Positions 35,470 through 47,764 of a stretch of 64,000 nt of DNA are shown here, in pieces. The notes below the pieces were generated by a model. It did not search any database. It saw only the letters and a list, made by a program, of their open reading frames with translations, and was not told where the DNA came from. The stretch is from Mesaphorura yosii (taxonomy: Eukaryota > Arthropoda > Collembola > Poduromorpha > Tullbergiidae). The translations under genes and the position numbers were made by a program. How positions within the stretch are numbered: the first letter of the stretch is position 1; each line of letters opens with the position of its first letter. The stretch is taken from assembly GCA_009869945.1 (NCBI GenBank), contig WIXG01000113.1:62001-126000 (forward strand), read 5' to 3'.

Positions 35470-37134
35470 CCTTCGTTTCTCACGCGTGGTTTAATCGGAG
35501 TAATTTCCCGATCAGAGAGCGCAAAGTATTTGGCATTCAGAGTCGGAGTCCGTGACTCCACTCAATCATTCGCCTTTAGGCTCCTCAATCAAATCTCTAA
35601 TTGACTTGATCAACTCACTGTCTTCACTGCTCACCTATTCATTCCCCGATCAGGATCGCTAATGGGCCAACTTATCCAACTAGCTTAGTCTGAGGATCAG
35701 AACTTGTACTTTAAATCGTTTTCGCCGGGGAAATCGTTACGTCACTTGCAGACTCTTCAGTCATTCCCTCCTCTGTAATCATTTTCCACGCCGAACCCTG
35801 ATAAGGGGCTACGTGATGTCAATACTTAATCAATACTAGCATGCACAAACAGTAGTAAGTACTCGATGTCAATTTAATTTTGTTCATAACAACACATACA
35901 ACGAAATTTCGAATGCGAATAGAACCAACAGACACATCGCACCTGAACTTGCTCAAGCGCAAGAGGATCTTTGTTCGATTTACTTTTCGATAATGACCTG
36001 CACGGTGCAAGGTGAAATGGTTCCTAATTCTTTTCTGCCAACTCCTAATATCATTAAATAACAGCATCATTCGTTCCGGTTGACTTCTGAGGGACCGGAA
36101 TCCTAAAGCATTTTATGTCTTTATGAAAAGGATTGATAAAAAATGTTGGAATCCACAAGTCTACTAGCAGAAGCTTGGAGAGGTGCTACTTCGGGAGTTG
36201 ATGTTGAGTCCTATGAATTCAATGGTATCAGTATTCCTGCGTGAGTTGTTGCCCATCATTCGGCAAAAATTCTGGAGATATTTCGAATTTATACTACGCA
36301 CTTAGCCGAGAACCATCGATAGAATTTCATATGTGGCGCATTTCACTTCTTGTCCACTTTGGCATCTTAAGGTTGTTCAGCACGATATAAGAAAACTGTT
36401 AATTGTATTAATGGAGTGATTTAGCCCATATTATTTTCTTCCCGTTTTCTTCAAGGTCTCATCTTGTTATCATCACTTCTAAAATTCGGTGACGGTCAAG
36501 TGATCCATTGGCAGATCAAGTCTCACCACACCACACAGACGCTCAATGAACGATGAGTGCGTCCTTGCTCAGAAAGCCATTTCCTTGTATGAGGCCGGTT
36601 TTCAAATGCATAATCGTGCTCTCGAGCTGTAATCCTCACACTACATCTGCCGCAAGGGTTTCTCGAATATAATATCAGTCATTCAGTTAAAAAGAAGTGT
36701 GCGATTTGACCACGAACTCAGAATAAGTTATCGGACGCCCACCTGGACTCGGGTTTGGCGTCTAACAACAGCGTAAGTGCCATTCTGGCATTTCTACTTT
36801 TGCTCACGTAATCCCCTGGTGAAATCGAATCAATTCCGCTCTTGCAAACTTAGCTCAGCTGCTTAGCATTGTAATTAATTATCGTATTGTAAATATTGTT
36901 AATTGTATTGTTTCAACAGGTGCGATCAATTAATATCAGGATAGCCTGCATACAAGCCTTTTCTTGTGATTGCGTTAAGACTAAAGGATTGTGAAATTGG
37001 ATTCTTGTTCCATCTGAATCGGTATGGCTCATTAGTGGATTCACACATTGTGAAACAGAAACAGCCAATTTCCATTCGTTTCTAATTTTTCATATTGCAA
37101 GATACTGAATACAGTAAAAACGTATTTGAAGATA
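35470..37134. promoter_or_regulatory. Divergent spacer between PCGF and PNO1
   Basis: About 1.66 kb between two head-to-head start codons, expected to hold both promoters and 5'UTRs. No TATA box or other firm element was identified and no coding frame is supported. Confidence 0.4.
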
Positions 37135-37809
37135 ATGGAAGTCGACAAGATGGAAGGAAACGAAGAGTTTACTACGACGGCACCCAAAGGCAAGAAGAGG
37201 AGGCAAGGCGCAGAGTCCATGGACACAACTTCTAGTTCGAGTGGTCCATCTGCCAAGAAGCAACCGAAGTGTGAAATGCGTAAAGTTCCGATCCCACCTC
37301 ATCGCTACACACCGCTCAAAGAAAACTGGACCAAGATTTACACTCCGATTGTCGAACACTTGAAGCTGCAAATACGGTTCAACTTGAAGACGCGAAATGT
37401 TGAATTAAGAGCAAGCAATGAGACGACTGACAACGGACATTTGCAGAAGGCACAAGACTTCGTCCAGGCATTTGTTTATGGATTTGATGTGGACGACGCT
37501 CTGACATTAATCAGATTGGAAGAACTATTCATAGACTCGTTTCAGATCACCGACGTCAAAGCACTGAAAGGCGATCATTTGTCCAGAGCGATTGGTCGTC
37601 TGGCTGGCAAAGGTGGCAAGACGAAGTTTATAATTGAGAATGCTACAAAAACTCGTATAGTGCTGGCAGACTCCAAGATTCACATACTCGGTGCATTCCA
37701 AAACATTCAGTTGGCCAAAAGGGCTATTTGTAACTTAATCCTTGGAGCTCCTCCGTCAAAAGTGTACGGCACTTTGCGGGCGATGAGTGCACGCCTTTCG
37801 GAACGTTAG
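37135..37809 (+). CDS. PNO1: RNA-binding protein PNO1 (partner of NOB1), 40S assembly factor
   Basis: Binds pre-40S particles next to the nuclease NOB1 during final 18S rRNA maturation. A single uninterrupted exon, 224 residues from the ATG at 37135 (human PNO1 is 252). The N-terminal 50 residues are charged and Ser-rich ([25 protein letters not shown]). The KH domains fill the rest: [19 protein letters not shown], then [20 protein letters not shown] and the KH signature [20 protein letters not shown], ending [16 protein letters not shown]. It is the only recognised complete gene here without introns in its coding region. An AATAAA lies 61 bp after the stop. Divergent from PCGF. Confidence 0.97.
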   Translation: MEVDKMEGNEEFTTTAPKGKKRRQGAESMDTTSSSSGPSAKKQPKCEMRKVPIPPHRYTPLKENWTKIYTPIVEHLKLQIRFNLKTRNVELRASNETTDNGHLQKAQDFVQAFVYGFDVDDALTLIRLEELFIDSFQITDVKALKGDHLSRAIGRLAGKGGKTKFIIENATKTRIVLADSKIHILGAFQNIQLAKRAICNLILGAPPSKVYGTLRAMSARLSER

Positions 37810-37869
37810 TGTAATTTTATAATTATTATTGGTAACTATACTACGTGAATAGTTATTGTACTCGTTCTA

Positions 37870-37875
37870 AATAAA
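37870..37875 (+). terminator. Polyadenylation signal of PNO1
   Basis: AATAAA followed by AAGAG, 61 bp downstream of the PNO1 stop codon. Confidence 0.7.
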
Positions 37876-38846
37876 AGAGTTGAAAGAAGTAGTTTGGCTG
37901 CACTGTTCAATTTGTTTGAACGAACCCCGCACCAATTTTCATACCCGGGCTCGTGAAGTTTCTAATTATTTTTCTGCGCATGTAACCACTTGATCAGATT
38001 TCAGATGGCGATGCACATTTGTATTTAATTACGTGACTGGCGCCTGCATCTCTTTAGAACTATTATCGCGACTACCAGACTAGAGCATACGTTTCAATGA
38101 AAGGAACACAATTTGCGTCTATTCCTTAGTGACAGGAGTAGGCACCTGAGGCTGAGATCGAGAATTTATAACACATCGAGCTGCTGAGTAAAATTTAGAA
38201 GGGCACTGTGACTTGAGATTTATTGGAGACTGAAAGAAAGATAGCCTCTAACATAGGCATAGGGTTGAACAAAGAAATTTATTTGAGATAACAATGTTAT
38301 CTTGCTTCTCCAAGAATTCGTGGTTTATTTTTTAAATTTCTTTCCATTACAAAATATTTGTCATGAAAATTGAAATTTTAGTTATCATTTTAGGGTGAAA
38401 TGAACTACACTATCTAACAAATTAACGCCAGTTGTCATATTTTAATCTGCGTAGGACTCCCAATTTTCCATACAAAGCGGAGAGGACTGAAGAAAGCAAA
38501 TTCAATAAAATAGCAATGGAATGGCATGTGCTTCCCGGCCCCGGACCTTTGAGAATCGCCAGTCGTTTGAACTCATTCAGAGGGAACATTGTACTTCAGG
38601 TGAATAATTCTGATGTTCCATTGAATTTGGGTGTGGGGACGTGGGAATGAAAACTTCATGACGACTTTGAATAGTGAAATGCTCGTCTAACATGAAGATC
38701 AGTTCCGATGAATTGTTTGCATTATTCCAACACAATGCCCGCCACGCTGAAACTGGAGGGGTAAGTTGAGATTTCTTTCGTATGAGACGGTTACCCTTTT
38801 GCATTGCGCGTCATAATACCGTTCATTTGACGATTCTGAATTTCAG

Positions 38847-39202
38847 ATTCCGGTTCCAAGCGCGACTCTCGTTCATCGCCTCGTCCCGTGCTCTGCACGT
38901 TTTGCCGAACAACCGGGCTCTGTCCAGGTTCCCGAGTCCCGTTATTCGGATTTGGTCACATGCGTTTCAGGTCATGTGGATCACATGGGACACACCCGTT
39001 GCGAGTATTTCGATGCGGTTTCTGTGAGCAGCGAGGAAGGATTCTCACGCTACGCACACTGCAGACCCAGAACCGAACGGCACGGCGAAACTTCTTCTGG
39101 TTGGATTCAAGGGGTTGGTTGTTTGGTTCATTCATAGGAAACATTTGGCTTGCAAACCTGCAAACTGGTTCTTGGGTTGCCTGGAAAGAAAGTGTATCAT
39201 AG
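38847..39202 (+). CDS. Cys-rich open frame of unknown status
   Basis: After an acceptor-like site (AATTTCAG) the frame runs about 118 codons to a TAG, with two Cys-x2-Cys pairs (CTFC, CGFC) and a Cys/His stretch between them (SCGSHGTHPLRVFRC) that superficially recalls a zinc finger. The spacing does not fit the Nanos finger I compared it with. The two other plus-strand frames are also open over much of this GC-richer patch, so coding is doubtful. Confidence 0.15.
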
Positions 39203-41463
39203 CATCAGAAGTAGAGGACCTGAGCTGAGCTAAGAATCAAGCTGTCTCGTTCCACTGCTAAGATGGAACGCAAACAGTAAGTGCAAAGGTCTGGTGGGAG
39301 GCTTCGTGAGGTGATTGTGGAGTTATATTCAGTTGGCTTAAACTCGATAAAGAATCATAATTTCAGTCCATGCGAGTAGTTTCAAGTTCCTCGTGACTAT
39401 TTCAATGTGGTCTTCTGCTCCTTCTTTTTATAAGTTAAGGCCAGCCGACTCGCTCGCTGAATAAGTTCCAAATTTTGCCCTTGTCTTTATAACTCTTTCT
39501 ATTTACCTTTTTTACTCGTTTTGCACGAAATTACCAAAACTTTAATTGCCAAACTCGATTTGCCCTGTTAAGTTTATGCCGAGACGACCCTCTGCCTATT
39601 GTTGAGTTTTAGTTTGTGATTTACTTCTCCTGGCCGCTCAAATCACTTGCTCTCACCGTGAAAGCAGCAACCGTGCTCTTTCTCATCGTTCAACGTCTAC
39701 ACACTTTATATGGTGAGTGACTGCGGGTCTTTTCACGAATCTCTCGCGTTGGCATTGTAGTATTTATATTTTGGTTGATATTGGCTCAGAATTCTATTTA
39801 AGACTGAAGCTCGCGTACACATACATATTTTTAGAGCACATTCTGTTCGCTGGCTAGCACGGTTCATCTCTGCAGCTTCTCTTCAGGTTGAGGCTGATTG
39901 AGAAACCGAGTAAAACGGGTTATTAAGTATTTAAGTAGTGGATATGCGGACGCTAATATGGGAGTTTGCGTTTATTTGCATATAATGCAGCAAAAAGTAC
40001 TGCGTGAACGTACCCGATGAGAAAATGTATGCTAACATTGACTCGACTGCTCGCAAACTCATTGTTCGAGACACCAACTTTTTTCCTTCTTGCGATTGCA
40101 TAATCCGACTAGGACTGGATGCCTGTTGGAGGTTTTCACACACAACAGTTATAATGATGGCGCAAAATGATTGCGGCTCGTTACGTGCCTGGTCTCAGTC
40201 TCTGCGTGCTACCATAACTTCATATTTACACGACCATGTGCTTCAACCATGAATCCCATCGTCGATGATCCGAGTGAGGAGAGGAGCGCAATACTCGCGC
40301 ATTTAGTCAGTTCAGAGTTCCTACCACAAAGAGCACCAGTTCCGACCCGGGCCACTGCCGGTCATTTCTTCTTCCGCTGTCCTCTGTTTCTCGCATGTCC
40401 AGGCGTCCATTTATTCCGCCGTGATTCCTGCACCGAAAAGACAAAAGGTCTAGCCTGAACTGGGTTCAGGAGCCACAACCGCAAGCGTTCGCATTTGGCA
40501 GAATAATCGATTGATTTATTGGTGAGGCAGACATCAGTGCCTGTGTCTTGGGTTCACATCTTGCAAAGTCCTTGGGTACAACTTGCGGTAAGATTACACA
40601 TGCGGTTATTAGAGAACATAATTTAAGTCATAGAACAATTATTCGTGAATTTGAATGCATTTTAATTCGTGGCAATTATCATCTTTGCAAAAGCGGTAAT
40701 ATACTGGCGCACATGCAGCGAAAAGCGTGAGCTTTGCCATTATGTGGCACTGAATGCGGCCACGATACAGCGCACGTGTGGCTTGTGAGGTTTCAAGATT
40801 CTGTTCAGGCTTACAATAAAGTAAAGCTTCTTGCATACAGATACATTCTCTGAGCTGCCTGTCTTCTGTGTGGATTTCAGACGACATTTCTGTTAATGAA
40901 GAATAGAGGATTGCATCTGTGATAAATCATAGCACATAAATAATTTCACGGTCGCGATTCGTAGGCACCAATTCCATTTCATTTCTAATAAAAATAGAGT
41001 TTACGACTGCTTTTGGCATATTTGTAACTTCTTGAAACTCGAATTAATGAATGCAGGGCAGGCCGCCGTCCTTAGCTTCCAAGAAGAACATTTTTGAGAC
41101 TTTGAGAAGGAAAGGGACCAGACAGGTGTCCGTCACGCTGGCGCGTGAGACCAAACAGCATAATTTGGTCTGTGTTGAGAAAAATGATGACATAGGCGAA
41201 GGTTTCTTTCATCATTCAGTCCGTGGCTGTGGACGTTGGTCTTTCAGTACAACAATGAACGACAGGATTCTTACAAATGTATTCCTTAAAAAAACGGTAC
41301 TTTTACAGATCTTAAAATCAGGGTTTCCAAGACTAATACTGCATTGGGTTGTATTTGATTGCGCATTAATATAGTCAATTATCGAGAACGTTATCTATTC
41401 ACTTTTGATATGCTGCTGACGGCAATTCAAAACAAAGAAACACAAAACTCAGGCGATTCATTT

Positions 41464-41484
41464 GAATGAATGAATGAATGAATG
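41464..41484 (+). repeat. GAAT tetranucleotide microsatellite
   Basis: Five consecutive GAAT units. Short and non-coding. Confidence 0.8.
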
Positions 41485-42279
41485 TTCCCTTAGAAACAAA
41501 TGATTAATTAATGGGTTCTTCAAACTGTCACCAGTTTTACGGTTTGAACTTGCCGAAACTCGGTTGAATTTAAATGTAGAAATCAAAGACGCAACTCTTC
41601 TCTTCGCTACTCGTTTTAAAATTTCTCGAATATAACGTGAGAATATCTGATATTCATCCCATTATTGATAAACTTAACTAGTTGTCAGGTCCAATCTTTC
41701 TTTCTGAACGTTTTCGACTTCCTGTCATCAATTTTACATCAGACCTTTTCTTTTGCACCCGAAGCCGTTCCATAAGCCCTTCCGTTATTTGATGTGAGTT
41801 GCGTACAGTATTTATGTCTTATCTCCGTTTGTCATCTACACACTTGCTAACATACGAATAATAACGCCTACTCAACAAGAGCCATTAGTTACCCAAGAAA
41901 CAACTTTCCAGAAATCGATTTCGGCTTACTGTTTGCAAGTTGTCGTATGGTTCATGCTGTCAAATTTGACGTCTGAAAATTTTGTTTCTCTTTCCCAGAA
42001 ACTTGCATGCAACGATCTCTCTCTGCTGGTGGACACAGCTTGGCGGAAATTGACTCAAGATTCTACAGACTCTTCTACATTGAAAAGTCAAACTAAAACT
42101 TTAACAGCAACCATTTCTGTTTGATGTTCAGAAAAGCTTAACGTGCGCTAGTTCTCTTAAGTTCCATCACAAAGTTGGACAACGACCTGCTTCACAGTTT
42201 TAGTTTGAAGAACCACTCCTTAACGTGCTACGCTAGCTTAGATAACGAAACTATCTAACGAAATTCTTGGCCTATAAGT

Positions 42280-45200
42280 ATGAAAGTGACTGATGGTGTA
42301 GAGAATGCTACTGGTGACTCAAGTGCGACGACTACATCGAAGCTAGTTTTCGACAATGCGGCTCCCTCGCCTAAGGATCCGTCCGAAGAGAAGAATGGCA
42401 ATAATAATGGCACAGACTGCGGTACAAGCTGTGGAGAACAGACGCATAATCATGGGGAGCTAAATGGTGATTCAATGAATGGACTCGGAGTTCAAACTCC
42501 ACCAACCACTCCACTGTCGAAGTCAACTGTGGAGCGTCAGGATACAACAGATGACACCAGTCTAGTGAATGGCTCAGACCAGAGCGTTAAGCAAGACGGG
42601 GATGGGAAAGTGGCCACTGTGAATGGAGTGAACAAGAGCGAGTCTGACGGGAGCGAGAAGGGCGAGACTGAAGAAAAGACAGAAGGCACCGAGGATGTAT
42701 TTTACGTTCATGATGCTGGCTTAACAATTAAAATCGTAGCACCTGGTGCCGAGCCATTTGAAATTCAGGTACGTGCCCAACCAGAAAGACATTGTACAAT
42801 TGACCTGGTATCACGTCTTTATTACTGCAGGTATCGAGCAGTGAAATTGTTCAGGAACTGCATCAGTTACTGATGGAGAGAGAAGACACGTGCCATCGTA
42901 CTTGCTTTTCGCTTCAGTTGGACGGGAACACGTTGGACAATTTTGCTGAACTGAAGAGTGTCCCAGGTTTAAAAGATGGATCGGTTATAAAGGTATGCGC
43001 TCAACCTTTTGTACTTAGCTCCAAGAAGCCCTTAATCATATCATATGGCTGTTGAACCAGGTTGTCGAGGAAAACTACACCTGTCGCGAAGCTCGGATTC
43101 ACGTGAAGCACATAAGGGACCTTCTCAAACCATCTGACTGGGCCGATGCTTATGCGGGCTCCGACTGCGCATCGCTTTCCTTCTTGAATACAGTCAGTGG
43201 TGGAGATTTATCAGCCAAGAAACGGGTTGTTGATTGCACTCCACCAGATTACATAATGCCAGGATCAGCCAATCAGCTTCTTTTAACTCCGATTCATCCT
43301 CTGAACAAAGATCACAAGCCAATTTCTTGCCTTAAAGTAAGTTCAACTCAGCCGAGTCGGAGATACACAACTGAGAATCAGACGTAATGCTGATACTTTG
43401 GTTTCTGTCTGCAGGTGCTAGCCGCATCTGCCTGGAATCCACCACCAGGTTACCGGAAACTTCATGGTGACCTCATGTACTTGTTCCTTGTCACTTTAGA
43501 AGACAAAGCGTGCCATATTACCGCCTCACCTCGTGGTTTCTATTTAAATCGTTCAACAATGGATGTGTTCGACCCTCTTCCAGCGCACCCGAATTACTTT
43601 CTAAGTCACTCACTAATTGAACTACTGAACCAGATTAGTCCCGCCTTCCGGAAAAGCTTTCTTCAACTACAGAAACGACGAATGGCCAGACACCCGTTTG
43701 AGCGGGTCGCAACACCATACCAAGTCTACTCCTGGGTTTCACCCTTCCAGTCACATACTTTGGACTCAATACGTGCGGAAGAGGCGTTTTCCTCCAAACT
43801 TGGATACGAAGAACATATCCCTGGTCAAACCAGGGATTGGAACGAAGAACTTCAATCCACTCGTGAATTGCCACGCTCAACGTTACCAGAACGCCTATTG
43901 AGAGAAAGAGCAATTTTCAAGGTATGACTTTTGCCTTGTTATCTCTGTGTATCTTACGTACGACGAATTCAAATACATGCTCAATTTCAAATTGTATATT
44001 TGAATAGGTTCACTCGGATTTCGTTTCCGCTGCCTCTCGAGGGGCTGTTGCTGTCATCGACGGCAACATAATGGCCATCAATCCTGGTGAAAGTCATAAA
44101 ATGCAAATGTTTATCTGGTCCAACATCTTCTTCTCGTTGGGATTCGATGTCAGAGATCACTACAAGGAACTTGGTGGCGACGCTGCGGCTCACGTTGCCC
44201 CAAGAAACGATCTGCAAGGCGTTGCCTCGTACAACGCGATCGACTCAGAAGGCCTCTATACTTTGGGAACCGTTGTAATTGACTATCGCGGCTACAGAGT
44301 TACTGCCCAATCAATTATCCCAGGAATCTTGGAGCGCGAACAAGACCAATCCGTCGTGTATGGCTCAATCGATTTTGGCAAAACTGTTGTTAGCAACGAA
44401 AAGTATCTGGACCTTCTCAAGAAAGCCGCGCCAAGACTGAAAGTTCTCCCTCATTTTGTTCGCAACGAAAAGGATGAAATTGTGGAACTTTGTTCCTCGG
44501 TGGAATGCAAAGGAATAATTGGAAATGACGGGCGACATTATATTCTTGATCTCTTGCGAACATTTCCTCCTGACATTAACTTTCTCAAAGGTAACGTCGA
44601 AGTTCAATGAAGTTCGAAGTGTGATATCTGGAGATTTGTCAAACATTCTTCTATGTTCCTTCGTTTCAGGAGAAAATATTGAATTTCATGAAGAGGTTAA
44701 GGAAATGGGTTACCCAATGGAACATCCGCATAAATTGTGCTGTTTACGACAAGAACTGGTAGATGCCTTTGTCGAGTCTCGATACATGACATTCATCAAA
44801 GTGGCCGCGTACCACCTGCAGAAGTTTGGGTTTAAGAATCAAAGCCTCCAAGAAGCGACCGTTCAATGCATTACTGCAGCCGAGAATGAAGAATCAAATG
44901 ACCAACAACAAACAAATGGAGAAGCAAAAACTGACGCGCCGGAGGAGAAGATTAAGAAACAAGATGAAGCAATGGAGACGGAAGATTCTCCCGCAAAACC
45001 AGAGCCTGAAGAGGACAAGTCAACAGAGGTTTCTGAAGGTAGCAGTCTCCCCTGCATTATCACCATAGATCATTCCTGTGTGCTATTTGTAAAACTTTTT
45101 TCCAGAGTCGAACACAATCCGAGCTATTCGCAGTGCGGCCGCTTCAGTCTGCTCACTGTCTACCACAGAATTCGATCTTCGATTTAACCCTGATGTCTTT

Positions 45201-47764
45201 TCGCCAAGTGTAAAGCACGCTGTTCCACCGGAAGACAAACCCACAGAAGTAGAAACGAGTTCGAAAATGGAAACAGAGAAGCCCCGGGAAGAGAAAGCTG
45301 GCGATGAGAAAGAGAAGGACAGCAGCAAGGGCAAAGACAACGATATTTCGAAGCGGATGAAGTATCCGTCAATGGAGGCTCAAATCCGATTGAATCGCGA
45401 AGCATGTGATTTTCTGCTATTGTTTCAAGTTCCAAGCTTCATTCGGGATATTACAGCAAACAAGTCAGTTGACTGTATTTTTGACTCCACATATCTTGGT
45501 GGGAAGAAGATCTACGATACTATTTGATTTGCTTTTCTAGTGCCTGCGCTCTTGACAATGGCTCAACTTTCTTTGGTCCAAACGCTCTCATAATGGACGG
45601 TCATACTTTGGCGTCAGCGATGCATGCCCGTGGAATCAACATGCGGTACTTGGGTCGTGTAGTCCACTTGCTCCTGGAAAGAGAACGAACCGTTAACGAG
45701 GCAGAGAATAAAATTGTGGTTCTCCATCCAACTCCAACTCCAGCTGCTGCAACTCAGAATGGCACCGGCATAAAGAATATGCCTCACTTTATGACCACAA
45801 TAGCAGTGATGGAGTTAATTTGTCGTGGAGCAAAGCATCTTTTCAACCCGTACATACAAGTGAGAAAATTGCAATACTACGTTCTGCTTACAAATTGGCG
45901 ATACAAATATTAATGCTTGCTTGATTTCTAGAATGTGGATGTGATGAACCAGTGTCTGGCAATCAGTCACTTTTTGAATTGCTTTCTAATGCACGGTCAG
46001 CCAGTTGTGCCTCCAACTGTCAGCGATGAGGTAAATTCAAGTCATATAATTAATACAAATAGTGAAATAGTCGAACATTGAGTTCATTTATTTGATTTGA
46101 TTTTGCAGTTAGCCCCTCTGAAACGCGGCCCGCATAAGAATAGAAAAGGTCAGCAGAACAAATCAAAGCACAGCGGCGCAAGTGGGCACACGAACGGAGT
46201 AGAATGGACTGCTCTTTCGCCAACTTCACTCTGGGAGCAACTGAAAGGCGACATCAAGTCATACTATGGGTTCGAATTCCCTCGATACTGCCAAGATTCT
46301 CTGGAGACCTGCTTGAGCACTTTTGGCATTCAAAAGATTAGCCTGCTCCGTTCATTCTGCCATAGCACTGGTGTTCAGATTCTCCTTCGCGAGTATCAAT
46401 TCAACAAATCTGGCAGTGGAAAATCACAAGGCAACACGTTCACACAAGAGGATATTCTAAATGTGTTCCCAGTTGTAAAACATATCGACCCGAAGGTAAT
46501 ATATTGCATTAAGATCTTCATAGTCCCATGTTTAAATGTCGCGTTTAAGAAGTGTTTCCTTTCGCAGGCTTCTGACGCTTACACGTTTTTGGGCACAGCT
46601 CAGTCCAAAATGTCGTCAGGCTACTTCCGAGAAGGTTACGAGCTTCTTAGTGAGTCGCTGAACCTTCTCAACAATGTCTACGGAGCCATGCACACGGACA
46701 TTGCGCTCTGCCTCCGCTCACTGGCGAGACTAAACTACGTCATGGGAGAGCACAACGATGCCATGTCGTACCAGCAGAAAGCACTTTTCATGGCCGAACG
46801 ATTGCTTGGAGTTGATCACCCGACGACCATTCTGGAGTACACTCACCTCTCCTTATACTGTTTTGCAAACAATCATGTCACGACAGCACTGAAGTTGTTG
46901 TACAGGTATGCCTCTGCTAATCTCGGAATCTAGTTGGAAATTTTGAAGATGGTAGGCGTAGAAATGACTTTGCATTTTCACGACTACTTCAGAGCGAGAT
47001 ACTTGAGTTTACTCGTGTGTGGAGAAAATCACCCGCATGTAGCACTTTTGGACAGCAATATTGGACTAATTCTTCATGCCGTCGGAGAGTACGAGCTGTC
47101 ACTCAAATTCTTGGAAAGGGCTCTGGACTTGAGCAAAAAATATTTTGGCGCTCGTTCCCTGAAAACTGCTGTCGGTCACCATTTGGTCGCAAGAACGCAG
47201 AGCTGCATAGGTAACCGGCTGTCTATTTTTGGAATTGCAATGTATATGAACGAATGACCGTGATTTTCAGGAGACTTTCGTTCTGCATTAATGAATGAGA
47301 GGGAAACTTATTCCATTTACAAGGAGCAATTGGGGGAAAAACACGAAAAGACACTGGAAGCCTCAGAATGCTTGGCACACTTAACACAACAAGCAGTGGT
47401 CTTACAAAGAAAGGTAATAGACATCGCATCGGGGACGTGAATCCAATTTAACTTAAATACTGTTCTTAGATTAATGATATGGCTCACGGAAAAGGTTTGC
47501 CCCCGATTCAAATTCAACCACCATCAATGGGTTCTGTGTTAGACATGCTCAACCTCATCAATGGAATACTCTTCATGCAAATCAGGTAGGCAGAGCCAAC
47601 GCTGAAAATACTAACTGTTGACTCTGATCTAATTACTAACACAAATTGCTTCACGTTTCAGCCAACAAGACATTGAGAATTTCAAGGCGGAGTTGGAACA
47701 GCGAGCCAGGGAAATGTCACCAACTCAAACGCAAGCGCAGCCTCCTAGCACCACAACTAAGTAA
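42280..47764 (+). CDS. CLUH: Clustered mitochondria protein homolog (CLUH / clueless)
   Basis: Cytosolic RNA-binding protein that binds mRNAs for mitochondrial proteins and keeps mitochondria dispersed. Fifteen exons: 42280-42768, 42831-42992, 43061-43336, 43415-43921, 44008-44590, 44670-45038, 45106-45463, 45541-45859, 45932-46030, 46109-46495, 46568-46905, 46993-47210, 47271-47413, 47470-47585, 47662-47764; 1488 residues, phases consistent. Residues 1-140 are Asn/Ser/Glu-rich and disordered. Then come the ubiquitin-like CLU N-terminal domain, the CLU domain (about 370-650), an acidic Lys/Glu insert in exons 6-7, the eIF3-p135 region ([20 protein letters not shown]) and TPR repeats (exons 11-13), ending with [20 protein letters not shown]. 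Slightly longer than human CLUH (about 1300). The first in-frame ATG follows a TAA. Introns are 55-85 bp. Confidence 0.97.

Larger units (their letters stand above)
37876..42279. other. Intergenic region between PNO1 and CLUH
   Basis: No supported protein gene. It contains a Cys-rich plus-strand frame (38847-39202, listed separately), a short ATG exon-like start at about 39261 (MERKQ followed by a good donor, GTAAGT), and a GAAT microsatellite near 41464. The last few hundred bases are probably the CLUH 5'UTR; a TAA lies in frame shortly before its ATG. Confidence 0.4.

Noticed and set aside
38588-38605. ATTGTACTTCA resembling miR-305
   Set aside because: The next bases differ from the mature sequence and only a 7-bp stem can form.
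38847-39202. Possible Nanos-type zinc finger
   Set aside because: The Cys/His spacing does not fit the CCHC-CCHC pattern of Nanos. Kept only as a weak Cys-rich frame.
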